NCBI GenBank assembly: GCA_030762895.1
Contig: CM061069.1
Span: 106,715,669-106,779,668 of the forward strand
DNA from: Sophora flavescens
Taxonomy: Eukaryota; Streptophyta; Magnoliopsida; Fabales; Fabaceae
Direction: 5' to 3'
Length of the DNA stretch: 64,000 nt
The translations under genes and the position numbers were made by a program. Shown one piece after another: positions 42,257-53,508 of this stretch. Below the pieces are notes generated by a model, which made no database searches, was not told the origin of the DNA, and worked only from the letters and a program-made list of their open reading frames with translations. Each line of letters begins with the position of its first letter. Positions within the stretch are counted from its first letter, which is position 1.

Positions 42257-44711
42257 TATTACTAATTTTCTCATTCCCTCCTTCTGTTCCTCTGCGCCCT
42301 ATTCCATTCCTTTTTGTTTTGTGCTAGTGAGTTTCTTCCCTAACTCTCTCACTGCTCTCTTTAGTTTATGAAAACCCTAAAACACAAAACACTCATCTGC
42401 TAACGCGCGGCCCTCATCTCCTCCTCGGAGTTCATCTCCTCTGCTAACGCGCGGTCTCCCACTCACGGTCTCCACTTCGCCCCTCCGCTCACGCTCGCTT
42501 CTCCCTCCCATCTCTGTCTCTCAAGGCGTGAAAGGTATTTTTCTTTTACTTTTTGGTTTACAGTTCTATCTCTGTCTCCCAATGTATGATATGGTTGTGG
42601 TGATGTGTGGGTGTTCTTTGCCATGCATTATCTGGAAATGTACATCTGTTTTCCTAGTCCCTGGAATGGTTTAGAAAACTGAAAAATAATTAATATAGCT
42701 GCTCAACCGTATAAAATTATTGTTGCAGGAATCACAACATTGAGAACTCGCTTAGCTGCTATCGAGAAGCTTTTGATGTTGTTCATGTGGTAAGTGGATT
42801 GGATGGATGGTAAAATATCTTTATATTCCACGGTTCCTCATTATATTGTTTCTCATCTTTATTTGTATAGGTTTTTTGAAATTGGTATATAAAACTGATA
42901 TAGTGGCTCTTGCAAAAGGCTGTGGGGTAATTATTTACGCCGATTCATCATGATTAAGCTTGCATAACAAACTGATTTTGAAGTTTGTCAACCTGTCTTG
43001 AGAAATGGAGAACACTAAGGCTTTGAAAATTTGGTACTTCAACTATTTTAGTTGATTTATTGCTCTAATTTCTTTTCTTATCATTGCAGTTACGAGCTAT
43101 GTGTGTATTATTATACTAACCTTGGTTTAGTAATTTGTCTCCATTTGGGCAAGAATAAAGATTGAGAGATTGCTTTCAATGCTTCTTTCCCCTTTTTCTC
43201 TCTTCATTGAGTATTACACATATACAAGTTAATTGTACACATCTCTGATTTTTTGTTTATTGGATTAGTTAGATCGGTTGTTGAACCCTTTTTCTCTTGA
43301 TTTCTTTAGTTTTATATATCATGATGGTTTCTATGAAACTGAGTTTGTTAATTGTTAATGATTGTACACTTCTCTGATTTTTATTATGTTATTTGGTATT
43401 TAGGAATGCCTTTGTGTTGTTTTGGTAACAATCAAGCGTAAAAAAGGGTCGGAATTGCGTTTCAAACGTGAAAGCTACTCACTGTAGCTTTGAAACTACT
43501 CATTTGTCCATCTGTTTGGAGAGACAGATATCTGGTCGGTATGTTCAATCCCCACTTGTGACAGTTTCTAGATGCATTGTCTGTTTCTCTCTTTTGCTCT
43601 GCATTTGCATTCCTGTTTTTGTCTTTATGCACCATTGCAGTAGGGAGGGTTTTAGTAGTGACTGACATTGTGCATTACCATTGTCTAAGTATGCATGCAT
43701 GATTAATGGAGAGAGGGAAGGTTTTGGCTCCCAGTTTTAGTTTTTTTCTATACTACATGATCACCAAGATTCATTCTTTTCCCTCATTTTTAAACATTTC
43801 TAACATTTTGCATTTCTACCAATCATTGCCGCTGACCAGCTTTCTTACTCTATTTGCAGAACAAGAAATTGACAAGTGTTATTTTCCTGGACTGCGGATC
43901 TGATTTGAGGAGTAGTCATAGGGTTCCTGGTGAGTTTCATTCAGTTACTCAGAAATTTAGTTACAACTTACAAGTGTGTCACCATTAATCAACCATACCA
44001 TTAAGTTGTGTAGATCTCTTCAGCTTTGCTGTCTTGTATTTTGCCTATTGAAGTTTCAATGACTGTTTACAGAATTCTCTCAATTCTAGAATGATTAACT
44101 CAAGGAAGAGTTTTTAGTTGGCAGGTGTACAAGTGTCTTTGACTCCGTTGCATAGTGCTACTGCCTCTGCTTTGTTCACTTCTCTGCTATCTTTGCACAA
44201 TAACAACTAGACGTGTCTCTCAGAAGGTACGTTTTGACTGAAAAGCTTTCATTGGAGTTTTAATGTATTTTCTTGAAAATTTATTTGATTCGAGAATATG
44301 CCCACAATAATTAGTAAAGCCTTAGTTTCCCGTTTGAGATGCAATACTAATGAGCGTACGTGTATGTGCTTAATGTACCGCTCATTGTGTTGGATCTTGA
44401 ATTGTCCAAAGTTGGACAGTTTGGGAAAAAACTTTTTCTTAATTCAGTTAAAATAGTTATTCATTGATTCTAATGTTATATACTTGATGAAAGTTCGGAT
44501 TGATACATTTCCTTTCGTTCTCCAGGTGCATACTTTATTGTGGTGGATGTCATCGCGTTCAAGTAGTGTACGTCGGAGACCGCAGGGAAATGCTGCCGAA
44601 ATTTTGTCGAGTATGAGTTATGTTTACGTACGTTGATCGATATTTATATGTTATGTTTGATATTTATCCTGACATACTAAAAAGTTTTTTTTTTTGTTTA
44701 AATAGGTATAC
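42257..44711 (+). other. Element A 5' region with exon-like segments not found in element B
   Basis: The segment up to about 44308 has no counterpart in element B. It begins with a pyrimidine-rich leader and GCTAACGCGCGG repeated at 42398-42410 and 42440-42452. Exon-like pieces bounded by AG and GT occur at about 42730-42790, 42873-42928 and 43861-43930. None gives a long protein. It may be a captured host sequence or simply the element's own leader introns. Confidence 0.45.
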
Positions 44712-46125
44712 ATGGCTGGTCGTGAGGATATCCCTCCTTCATGCCGCGGGTCGGAGACCCCGTCTACTGGTAGAAAGGGTAGACGTGCCACACGAATGAG
44801 GAATTTGACTACCAACCGTGGTTCAAATCAAAGTATAAGAGTAGACTTTGATAATAACCTCAATCCTATTGGGCCAATGGCAGATCAGTTTAACAGTTTT
44901 GTGGCGACCCTTGCTAGGAACAGGCCTAGTATACTCATTGATATCTGGAAAGATGTACCGGCGGACGTGAAGGATCAGATATGGGAGAGTATTCTGGTAT
45001 CTATACTTCTACGTCCTGTGTTTGTTTGTATCTACTTTATTTTTATCTTAATAATATCATACAGTAATTCGTTGATTCTTTTGGTCTTAATGTAGTTGAC
45101 CTTTGACATACCGGATACGTACGTTATGAAGAAGCGTTTGCTAAAGTATGCTGGAGAGCGTTGGAGGGCTTTTAAGGCCTACCTGGGCAGATACTATGTA
45201 TTCAATCCAAAAAGTAAAAAGAACCCACTTTAGGTGTATCCGTTTCTTGACCAGGCGACGTGGGATCGCTTTGTTCAGAGCCGACATGATCCCAGCTTTC
45301 AGGTTAACTTATTTGATTTGTCTATAAATTTATGTAATTTCATTAATTTTATTTACTTATGTAATTTAATTATCTTCTATTTATAACAGGAGAAGAGGAA
45401 AAGGGTGCAGAAAAACCAAAGCAAGAATGTCTACCCCCATGTCATGTCTCGTGGGGGATATAAAAAGCTTGTTCAGAAAATGGTTGAAGAGGAAAAGAAA
45501 GCACGTCAGGAAGCAGCATCTCAGGCGGATCCTAATGCTGAAAATCGTCTAGAGGTTGTTGATCCACCTCCACCCCCACGCCATCGTAAATGGAAGAGGG
45601 CCCGACAAAGAAAAACGGGACAATATACATCTGAGGAGGCCCGCCAAGTAGCTGAGAAGATTGTAAGTATAGTTTGAATTGTAATTGTCATTTTAAGATT
45701 GTTACCGATTGTAGTGTGACCTGATATTTTATGTGATAGGATGCCTTGGACGAGCAGCTAACCCAAGGAACCTTTATTCCTAGAGGACGCGATGATAGCT
45801 TAGTTGCTGCCATCGGTAAACCAGACCACCCGGGCCGTGTCATTGGTGTTGGATGGGGTGTCGGCATTCGCCAATACCATGGTTCATCTTCACACCAATG
45901 CCACAGGGATGTTGATGCATATAGAGCACGGCTAAAACAGGAGATTGCAGCTAAGCTTCGACAGGAGATGGCCGAGCAGTTTGCCCAGCAGATGGCAATA
46001 TTGACTTCTATGTCCCAAAGAGATGATGACGTAGGTGTCCAACCCTCTGTCCAACCCTTTGTCCATGTGAGCACTAAGGGCTCATGTGATCCTCCTCATC
46101 AGTCTGAAAATGATGATGATGGTGG

Positions 46126-46158
<33 letters not shown>

Positions 46159-47825
46159 CGACCCTGATAGGTGTGAGCTGTATGTTGATGATCATCATGC
46201 TCGCCGCTTAGTGGCATTGGGTAGGGCACATAATAACTTAGGTAATACCATACACCATCGTTTATTACCGGATGATCAGCTGAGGGTCGTTGTTCAGATT
46301 ATTCGAGATGCGGATGCTCTAGTCCCTGTGCCCACTGAGGAGGTTCAAACAGTGGGTCAGGCCCCCGGTAACTTCATCCTCTGGCCAAGAAATCTGGTCA
46401 GCTTTCTTGTTGCATCTGAGGTATTCAGTTAGTTGTGTTTTTCTATATTCATAGTTAAAATAATTTATTATTGTTTAAAGATAATGCTTTATTTTTATTC
46501 GTTATAGGATGTTGGAAATGATATTGTGCCTAAAAGGTCGGATCCAGGAAGACCAGAGATGTCTGCTCCTGCCAAGGTATTCATTTGACCATTTAGTTAA
46601 TTACGAATTAAATAACTTAATTATCCGTGATTACTAATATATATCTATGTTGTTTAGGAGATCGACAAAGGGGCACCTGGCCATGGTGATGTTTTTAAAG
46701 TTCTGGCTATACAGGTTGTCACCATGGAGAATGACGCAGCCTTGGTAAGGTTGGAACATGATGCCAGCCCAGGTGATGAACTGTATATCCCAAAGAAGGA
46801 ACTTATGGAGATGACACTCAATAAAGAAATGACTAGTTCTGCACACATATCGTTATGGTGCACGTAAGTACATTTTATTTATAAGTTAAGTAATTAATTT
46901 TTAAATACTATGATAATTAACATGTTTTTTCAATATATTAGGTATCTGCATCATATGTTGGTTGATCAGGGTAACCTCGCCCTTTATGGGTTCATTGACC
47001 CCATGTTCATTCAGGGTGATGTTCTCCTAGCATCAGAAGACCCGGTCACCACCATACGTGATATACTTGCCCGTGATGATCATCAAATCTACCTTGCGCC
47101 TTATCTCAATAAGTAAGTACCGGTTATTTAAGTATAATTATATATGACTTAGTCACTAACTGTTCCGCAAATACAGCCTGCATTGACAACTGTTGATCTT
47201 GTACCCTAGGATGAACGTCGTGGTCTTCTTCTGCTCATTGGGAAATAAGCCGGCGAATGCACTGAAGACGATCATCGAAACGTATGCATTAAAATACTTT
47301 ATAACCAGTAATGCAGTTGTTTTAATTATCTGAAATCTATTAGATATACTTTAATTAATGTTTTTGTCTTGATAGGTCTATTACTGCAAACCACATATTG
47401 CGTGGTGAAAGGCGTACTCGAGCTATCAGATGGATTATTCCTATCGTAAGATATTTATTAGTTTAAATGCATCAAATGCAGTGGGTATAATTATTGATTT
47501 CTATTTAATTGCTCATATTCTAATTGGGTTTCATTTGTACGTAGTCACGTATACAACGTGGATCATGGGAATGTGGCTACTATGTGATGCAGTGGATGTT
47601 GGAAATTATCTCCTCCAGGATCACTGAAAGATGGCACGAGGTAAATGTTAATTGACACAATTAGAAGTAATAGTTATAGATTCGTTATATGTTTTATGTT
47701 AGTTTATTACTTAAAAGATATAATCTTTTGTCCAATTAAACTTGCAGATATTCAACAATCAAACTCCATTATCTGATTCCGACATCATCAACATAAAGAG
47801 GCATTGGACAACTTTCTTTCTTTAA
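44712..47825 (+). pseudogene. CACTA-borne gene: plant transposase-24-like region plus Ulp1-like protease domain
   Basis: Exon chain: 44712-44996, 45096-45302, 45390-45662, 45740-46420, 46508-46576, 46658-46863, 46942-47112, 47177-47281, 47376-47445, 47545-47640, 47748-47825, all GT-AG and in phase. The N-terminal half (LGRYYVFNP, ATWDRFVQSRHDP, SRGGYKKL) matches the plant Ptta/En/Spm transposase family. The middle has an Asp run encoded by GAT repeats (46106-46160). The C-terminal exons resemble a Ulp1/SUMO-protease fold with Cys in WECGYYVMQWM (codon 47572-47574) and a His at 47181-47183. Two in-frame stops break it: TAG at 45231-45233 (GAG in element B) and TGA at 47184-47186, where the family has Trp after the catalytic His. 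It therefore cannot make the full protein. Confidence 0.85.
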
Positions 47826-48161
47826 GTGTACCAACCATAGTTTGTATATATGTAGTTAGTTTAAAAACTTATCATGTACTAGTTATAATGTACTTTTGAC
47901 TGATCATATGTATTTTGATATGAAATCTATAATATATCATGTAGCTTTTTGGTTTCTAATTATCTTTGTTGTCTGAATGTAATTGATTGTACATATGTAT
48001 TGTTCTTAATAAATTCAGTATATATTATTTGTGTTTTTGTCGTACAAAAGTGATTGTGTTTAGAATATTTACAGTATGTTATTCTGGTATTGATCTGCAT
48101 TACTGAAACAGGGGAAAGGAATGACAGAAATGTAAATAACAGAATAAAAAAAATGAGACTT
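47826..48161. other. 3' non-coding part of CACTA A
   Basis: AT-rich sequence of about 335 bp between the end of the coding exons and the right subterminal repeats. It is nearly identical to the corresponding part of element B (63000-63310) apart from a TA-repeat expansion in B. Confidence 0.6.
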
Positions 48162-48426
48162 TACACATCGATTTTACCAAAACCGATGTGCAAATTTCAC
48201 TTTACACATCGGTTTTTGTAAAAACCGATGTGGAAAGTGATATTTCCAATAGGTTACCAATTGACAAATTTCACTTTCCACATCGGTTTGTTTAAAAACC
48301 GCTGTTAAAAATGTACTTTACACATCGGTTTCAAAATCGATGTGTAAAGTGGCAATAAACCACATCAGTCTTTTCAACATCAGTTTGAAAACCGATGTGA
48401 AAAGCCAAAAATAATCGATGTGGAAT
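48162..48426. repeat. Right subterminal palindrome array of CACTA A
   Basis: About five ACATCGGTTTT/AAAACCGATGT inverted pairs (for example 48206-48233), some degraded. The motif is the same as in the left array. Confidence 0.9.
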
Positions 48427-48614
48427 CCCTTTTCTGCACCAATGACCATATATATTGTTAGATACCACTTTCTACTTGTAGTATAAGATTTTTAATATTA
48501 CTGTCAATATTATGACAACTTATTGGATCAAACACTTAAAAGTTAAAACGTATTAAAATATGACATAATTATGGGGAATCAAAGTAAGTCTGCCATTCCC
48601 ATAGCATGCCATAG

Positions 48615-49376
48615 GGCTTGTTTGGTGATCAGGATAGGATAGGGATGGATATAATAAAAGAACATGATAGGAATAAGATAGGATATGAGCAGGATAAACT
48701 GTTATCCTATCCGACGATTGGTGTCCACCAGATAACCAACAGGTTTTTTTATAATTTTCATTATTTAAAATTATATAAAAAGACAAAATTATCCTTATGA
48801 CAAAATTACACTAAATTTTTTAAATATTGTCTAACTAAAATTATTTTTTTATATTTTTAAATATCCATTTTTTGTTTTTACTTTATATACAGTTAAATTA
48901 TTAGAATAATTTTTTTTATATTTTACAGTTTTTTAAAATAATATAAAATAACAAAATTGGTATTGTGATAAAATAAAAATAAAATTTAAATTTAATTATT
49001 AATATATTTATTATTTTAAATATTTTATATTTTATTATACCTTTTTTTTGGTAATCATGTTAAATTTTATTATACTTTAAAATATTATTTAATTATACTT
49101 TAATTATTTTATATATTATATATATTTTTTATTTTATTATACTTTAAATCACCCAATCCTATTTGTTACCGGAAAAAAACAAAAAAATCACCTTATCGTG
49201 TCTTGTTGAGTTCTAACCCAACCCTCCTCTCAGGATAAAATTTTAACTACATGAACATGATAGGATAAGTGATAGGATTAACTTATCATATCTTGCTGGC
49301 TCACCAAACAATAGTTTCAGACAGGATATGATAGCTTATCATATCTTGTCTATCTTATCCTGACCACCAAATGAAC
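48615..49376. mobile_element. Non-autonomous element with GGCTTGTTTGGTGATCAGGA ends
   Basis: The left end GGCTTGTTTGGTGATCAGGA and the right end TCCTGACCACCAAATGAACC are complementary over about 27 bp with five mismatches. Both halves repeat words such as GATAGGATA and CTTATCATATCTTG. About 760 bp, no coding frame. Confidence 0.75.
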
Positions 49377-49472
49377 CGTAAAAAGATAAGTATTGATTTA
49401 CCACACTAAGTCTCTTTCTCTATGATGTGGGGCCGGGGTAGCTACCCTGTATATAGATATAAAGTGCGTTTG

Positions 49473-50034
49473 TAGGGATGTCAACGAGGCGGGGCGGGCA
49501 CGGATACCGGCTACCCGCTACCCGCCCCGTTGGATAAAAAATTTACCTGTACCCGTCCCGTATCCGTACGGATACCCGCTTAACGTGTTTTTAACGGATT
49601 CACGGGTTTTCACGGGTATCCGCGGATATCCACGGGTAGTTATAAAAAACAAATAAATCTGTTTTTTAATTAAAAAAATACACAGAAAACTTAAACAAAC
49701 CACCACATTAATATCTTCCGGTATTTGAACAAAATAACACTTACAAATTAATACATCACACTTAAAATATCCATGAAGCAACACAATAGATGAAAATTAT
49801 CTAGGAAATGATATAAGGACTTTGAGAGTAGATATATATAATAAAGGGTATTATAGTAATTAAGTAACGGGTGCGGGTATCCGCGGGTACGGATAGTGTG
49901 ATACCCGCCCCCGCCCCATTTATAGACGGGTATTGGAATTGCCCGTTTATTTTACTCGCGGGTACCCATTTAACTACTCGTCCCGTACCCGTTGCGGATT
50001 TTATCCACGAGTACAGATAAAATTGCCATCCCTA
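49473..50034. mobile_element. hAT-type MITE with perfect 8-bp duplication
   Basis: The element TAGGGATGTCAA...TTGCCATCCCTA is flanked by TGCGTTTG at 49465-49472 and 50035-50042. An 8-bp duplication and TAGGGATG termini are typical of hAT elements. The interior is rich in CGGGTA(C/T)CCG words near both ends (for example GCTACCCGCTACCCGCCCCG at 49511-49530), forming large foldbacks. It is 562 bp with no transposase. Confidence 0.9.
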
Positions 50035-50042
50035 TGCGTTTG

Positions 50043-51230
50043 TATCAACAATTTAATTAAACATTTATTTGATAAACTTTTTTCAAATAAGCTAAACTTA
50101 TTTTCATAAGCTAATTCAACAATTGTAATAAATTAAAATTATTTTATATGAAAATCATAATTATTTTAATAAATAGATGCACAAATTTATTTTTATAAGA
50201 TATTCTGGTAAGCTCAAATAATTAAAGAGTCTTATCTCTATAGCTAGTACTACAGGGAGAGAATAGGGGAGCTGCATGCTCATGAGTGTATCAGGTTCAT
50301 GGGGTCTATTTATGTTGATACCATAGAGGTACTACAGTCGTCGAGGTGCTCGTTATTTGCATCCAACATATAATTGTTCCACATGTGAAGAGGTATATAA
50401 TCTAAAACATGAATCATTGCCTTTTCAGGTTGGATATCCTTTGTTTTTTTTTTGGTTTTTTGTTGCATATGTTTTATTTGAATTTCCCAACAATAATAAC
50501 AACATTAAATTTAAAAAAAAACAAATAGTACTTAATTTTTTAAAAAAATGGCATAACAAATTTGGTTTTAATTTTTAAAGCTCTTGCATGCTACTAAATT
50601 AGAAATGAAAACCAATAAAATAACCAAAAAAACCTCCTTATGGCTGGCATTAGTGTGTGTAAACAAGTTGAGTCAAGCCGAGCACTTGAAGCTTGAGTTT
50701 GCCTTGTGTAAAAAATAAGTTGCTCAAGCTTGATTCATTTATTTAAACGAGCATAGCTGAAAGCTTGAGATCTTGACTTGTTAAAACAGAGTAAAGTTTG
50801 AGTATTGCTTGTTTAAAGCTCATTCATAACTTAATTATTTTTACATTTATGAAAATCTTCCTTATATTATTTTTAAAATTTATCAATTTAGTATTAAATA
50901 AAGACTATCTACAAAAAAGAAATACGTTTTTAACATGTGCAATGTGAAATTAAAAAATTGTAGACTATTACATTTTCATAATTCAATAAATATTAAATTC
51001 ATAACTTATTGAATACTAAAAAAAACTTTAAAATTAGTTTTAACACACTCAATGAAGTTTCTACGTATTTCCATCCTATAAATAACAAGGATATATATAA
51101 TTTTAAAATTTCAATGATATATATATAATCACACACAAGTACGTAGACACAAACAAGCTATTCATGCTTGCGTACACACACACGAGCTTGACTCATTTAA
51201 ATAATTTAGTTCAATGTCAAGCTTGGGTTT
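50043..51230. other. Gene-free region and older repeat split by CACTA B
   Basis: No gene is supported. From about 50655, words such as AAGCTTGAGT, GCTTGATTCATTTA and GAGCTTGACTCATTTAAAT recur. Matching words (GAGCTTGATCGAAC, AGCTCATTTACA) occur just after element B at 63706-63765. Element B therefore appears to have landed inside an older repeat of this type. The last three bases (TTT) are B's target duplication. Confidence 0.5.
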
Positions 51231-51253
51231 CACTAGTGCAAAATATACTTTTA

Positions 51254-51600
51254 ACATCGGGGTTTTAACATCGGTTTTCAAAAAACTGATGTGAAAAAGA
51301 ATGCGGTGACATTTTTGAAATTAAATTGAAAATTTTTAACTTCGATTTTAAGTTTTTAACATCGGTTTCTAAAAACCCGATGTTGAAAATTGAACCAAAA
51401 ATAAAAAATTTAAAAATGCATAATTTAACACATCGTTTTATCATAGCCGATGTGGAATATGTATGTTTTAACATCGATTTTTTGAAAACCGATGTGGAAA
51501 ACGAATACAAAAATTAAGGAAATTATAACTTTTAACATCGGTTTTTCTGTTAACCGATGTGTAAAACCTTATAACATCGGTTTTATTTTAACCGATGTGT
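51254..51600. repeat. Left subterminal palindrome array of CACTA B
   Basis: About six inverted pairs of ACATCGGTTTT and AAAACCGATGT with short loops. The best is at about 51535-51560; the others are partly degraded. Confidence 0.88.
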
Positions 51601-51653
51601 ATTGTTATCTGTCATTTTTTAATTCCCTCTTCCTCCTCTTCTTTTTCGTGCTG

Positions 51654-51662
51654 CTATATAAG
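51654..51662 (+). promoter_or_regulatory. Candidate TATA box in CACTA B leader
   Basis: CTATATAAG directly follows the left palindrome array and precedes a CT-rich leader, a plausible element promoter. The corresponding region of element A is not homologous. Confidence 0.45.
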
Positions 51663-52159
51663 AGACCTTTTCATCTGTCCTTTTCATCTCTCATTTTTAA
51701 TTCCCTCTTGCATGCCTGTGCTCACTCTCCCTCTCCTCTTCATTTTGAATATTTGCGCCAGTTGCTATCATCATTTCACTCAACGAAAGGGTTCTTCAAC
51801 CCCCACCTTTTCATCTGCATGCCTGTGAGCTCACCCACCCCACCCACATCGTTACTGGTTGCTGCGCCTGCAACTTAAGGAGACCCACCACTCCGTTCGT
51901 GCTTCCGCGAAGAGGACCGCAGAAAAACGAGAACCACCACTCCAGTCTCTTAGCATCTCACAAATCTGGTATGTTCTCTCTGCTCTATTTTTAAACCCAA
52001 AAACCTAACATCTTCGATTTTTTTTAAGATTATATTCTTGAGATTTTTTAGATTTTTGATTTTGTGTCTCTGAAAACCTGGTTGTTGTGAGGCTAATGGT
52101 GAACTGCATCCATGTACAACTCATGCATGTCTAGGCTCTGTCATAAGTGTGTTAGTGAT
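51663..52159. other. Element B leader region up to the LTR retrotransposon insertion
   Basis: About 500 bp of pyrimidine-rich, then AT-rich sequence. A plausible splice donor (CTG|GTATGT) lies at 51968. No coding frame is convincing. It ends with GTGAT (52155-52159), the duplication of the nested retrotransposon. Confidence 0.4.
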
Positions 52160-53414
52160 TGATGAGCCTCTGTTTGACTGGTTTTATAACTAGTAAAGAC
52201 CTTGGCTTTGTGCTTATTTTATATCATTTTTACCCAAATTAGACTTGATTGTCTCTAAGTAGTATTTTGAGTCTATAAAGTATTTTTAGGTTAATTTAGT
52301 TGATTTAGAGTTAAATAAAGTACTTATGTTATTTTCTGTTTTTCAGGTTAATAAAAGGAATAATTCTGGAGTTTCTCGCCCCGCGAGAAGGCTGCTCGCC
52401 TCGCGACCCCGAAGATGACTGTTCCAAGAAAATGCAAAGTCTCTGGTTCGCCCCGCGAATAAATGGCTCGCCTCGCGAGTCATCCAACCATGAAAAGTCA
52501 GAGACGATCACGGTTTGGGCGTGTTGACGGTCACGGGCGTTGCAGTTTGGGAATTTGAAGCGTTCGCCTCGCGAAGATATGCTCGCCTCGCGAGAAGACA
52601 AAGAGTTGCAGACCTTTCATGTTATTCGCCTCGCGAGCAGTGCTTCGCCTCGCGAGGACTTGGATTCCAGAAACGTGTATATAAAGCAGTTTTAGGCAGA
52701 ACTGAAGAAGTTAATCAGAGTTAGCCAGTTAGCCTGAAATAGTAGTAGTTTTCAGTAGTTTACTTTCCTTTATTTTCTTTTGTGTTTTACTTTTGTAATG
52801 GAGAATTAGTCTCCTAGATTAATCTACTGGAATTGGTTTCTGTTAACACTTGAGGTTCTGTATTCCATGTTTAGTTGCTTTTCTCTTTTCAATGTCATCT
52901 TTGTATGTTTTTCGTTTGTTATTTCAGGAATATATAGTGTTGTATTGTTTCATTTCGGTGATGCTATGTTCCTATATATAATCGCGTTTGTTATTTCGCG
53001 TGTGTTCATTCATGTTCGTTTGTTCATGAGAGCTTAACCCCGTTTGTTATTTCGGGAATAGGAACATACATCTGTAGTAGCAGTTTTCGTTTGTTAAATG
53101 TTGCTACAACCGGGAGGGGATTAGTATCTGCTTAGGATTTGCATGAACCAATGATAGTGGGAAACTGAGAACAGTAGGTTAATCACTTTTGTTTATTTGC
53201 TAGTTTCTTAAACTGCTTTGTTTCTTTTCTCTGTTTTTGATTTGTTTCGTTAATTTAGTTTTAATCTCAAAAACCCCCATTTCTAACTTTTACTAATTTT
53301 CTGTTAATAATAACAACAACTAAAGAGTCCTTGAGAGACGATCCGAGTTGTCGCTCTATACTACATTATTTTGTAAACGCTCGTTCTTTTTGGCGCGTGG
53401 CGACAGCGCGGTCA
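52160..53414 (+). repeat. Left LTR with paired GC-rich palindromes
   Basis: 1255 bp. It contains eight copies of TCGCC(T/C)CGCGA in four pairs (core starts 52376/52396, 52448/52468, 52564/52583, 52626/52645). A TATA-like TGTATATAAAGC (52675-52686) lies just after the last pair, so the pairs sit in the U3 promoter region. Confidence 0.92.
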
Positions 53415-53419
53415 AAAAT

Positions 53420-53437
53420 TGGCGCCGTTGCCGGGGA
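53420..53437 (+). other. Primer-binding site
   Basis: TGGCGCCGTTGCCGGGGA begins 6 bp after the left LTR. This sequence is known as the primer-binding site of Athila/Calypso-type elements. Confidence 0.85.
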
Positions 53438-53508
53438 CTCTGTTTTGTTGTTATTAGCAGAAAATAAAATTTAAAAAAAAAAAAAACTTTTTGCTTTGCT
53501 AATTAGTT

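Larger units (their letters stand above)
41814..48444 (+). mobile_element. CACTA (En/Spm) transposon A, complete with target duplication
   Basis: It starts CACTAGTGTAAAATATGC and ends ...TTTTCTGCACCAATG, the complement of CATTGGTGCAGAAAA. Both ends are flanked by ACC (41811-41813 and 48445-48447), the 3-bp duplication expected for CACTA elements. Length is 6631 bp. Both subterminal regions contain arrays of ACATCGGTT/AACCGATGT inverted pairs. It encodes one decayed second-ORF gene (44712-47825) and no TNP2-type transposase, so it is non-autonomous. It shares about 4.1 kb (from about 44309 to the 3' end) with element B. Confidence 0.92.

Noticed and set aside
45688..46074. 128-codon - strand frame opposite the CACTA A coding exon (and 60955-61155 in B)
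   Set aside because: Antisense shadows of the conserved + strand exon, whose splice-bounded frame is clearly the coding one.
51492..51878. 128-codon + strand frame at the left end of CACTA B
   Set aside because: It runs through the subterminal palindromes and a CT-rich leader and is not conserved in element A.
52329..52724. Frames on both strands through the GC-rich LTR boxes (52329-52601 on -, 52515-52724 on +; repeated in the right LTR)
   Set aside because: The CG-rich palindromes lack stops in several frames, which creates open frames on both strands; the LTR is not expected to code.
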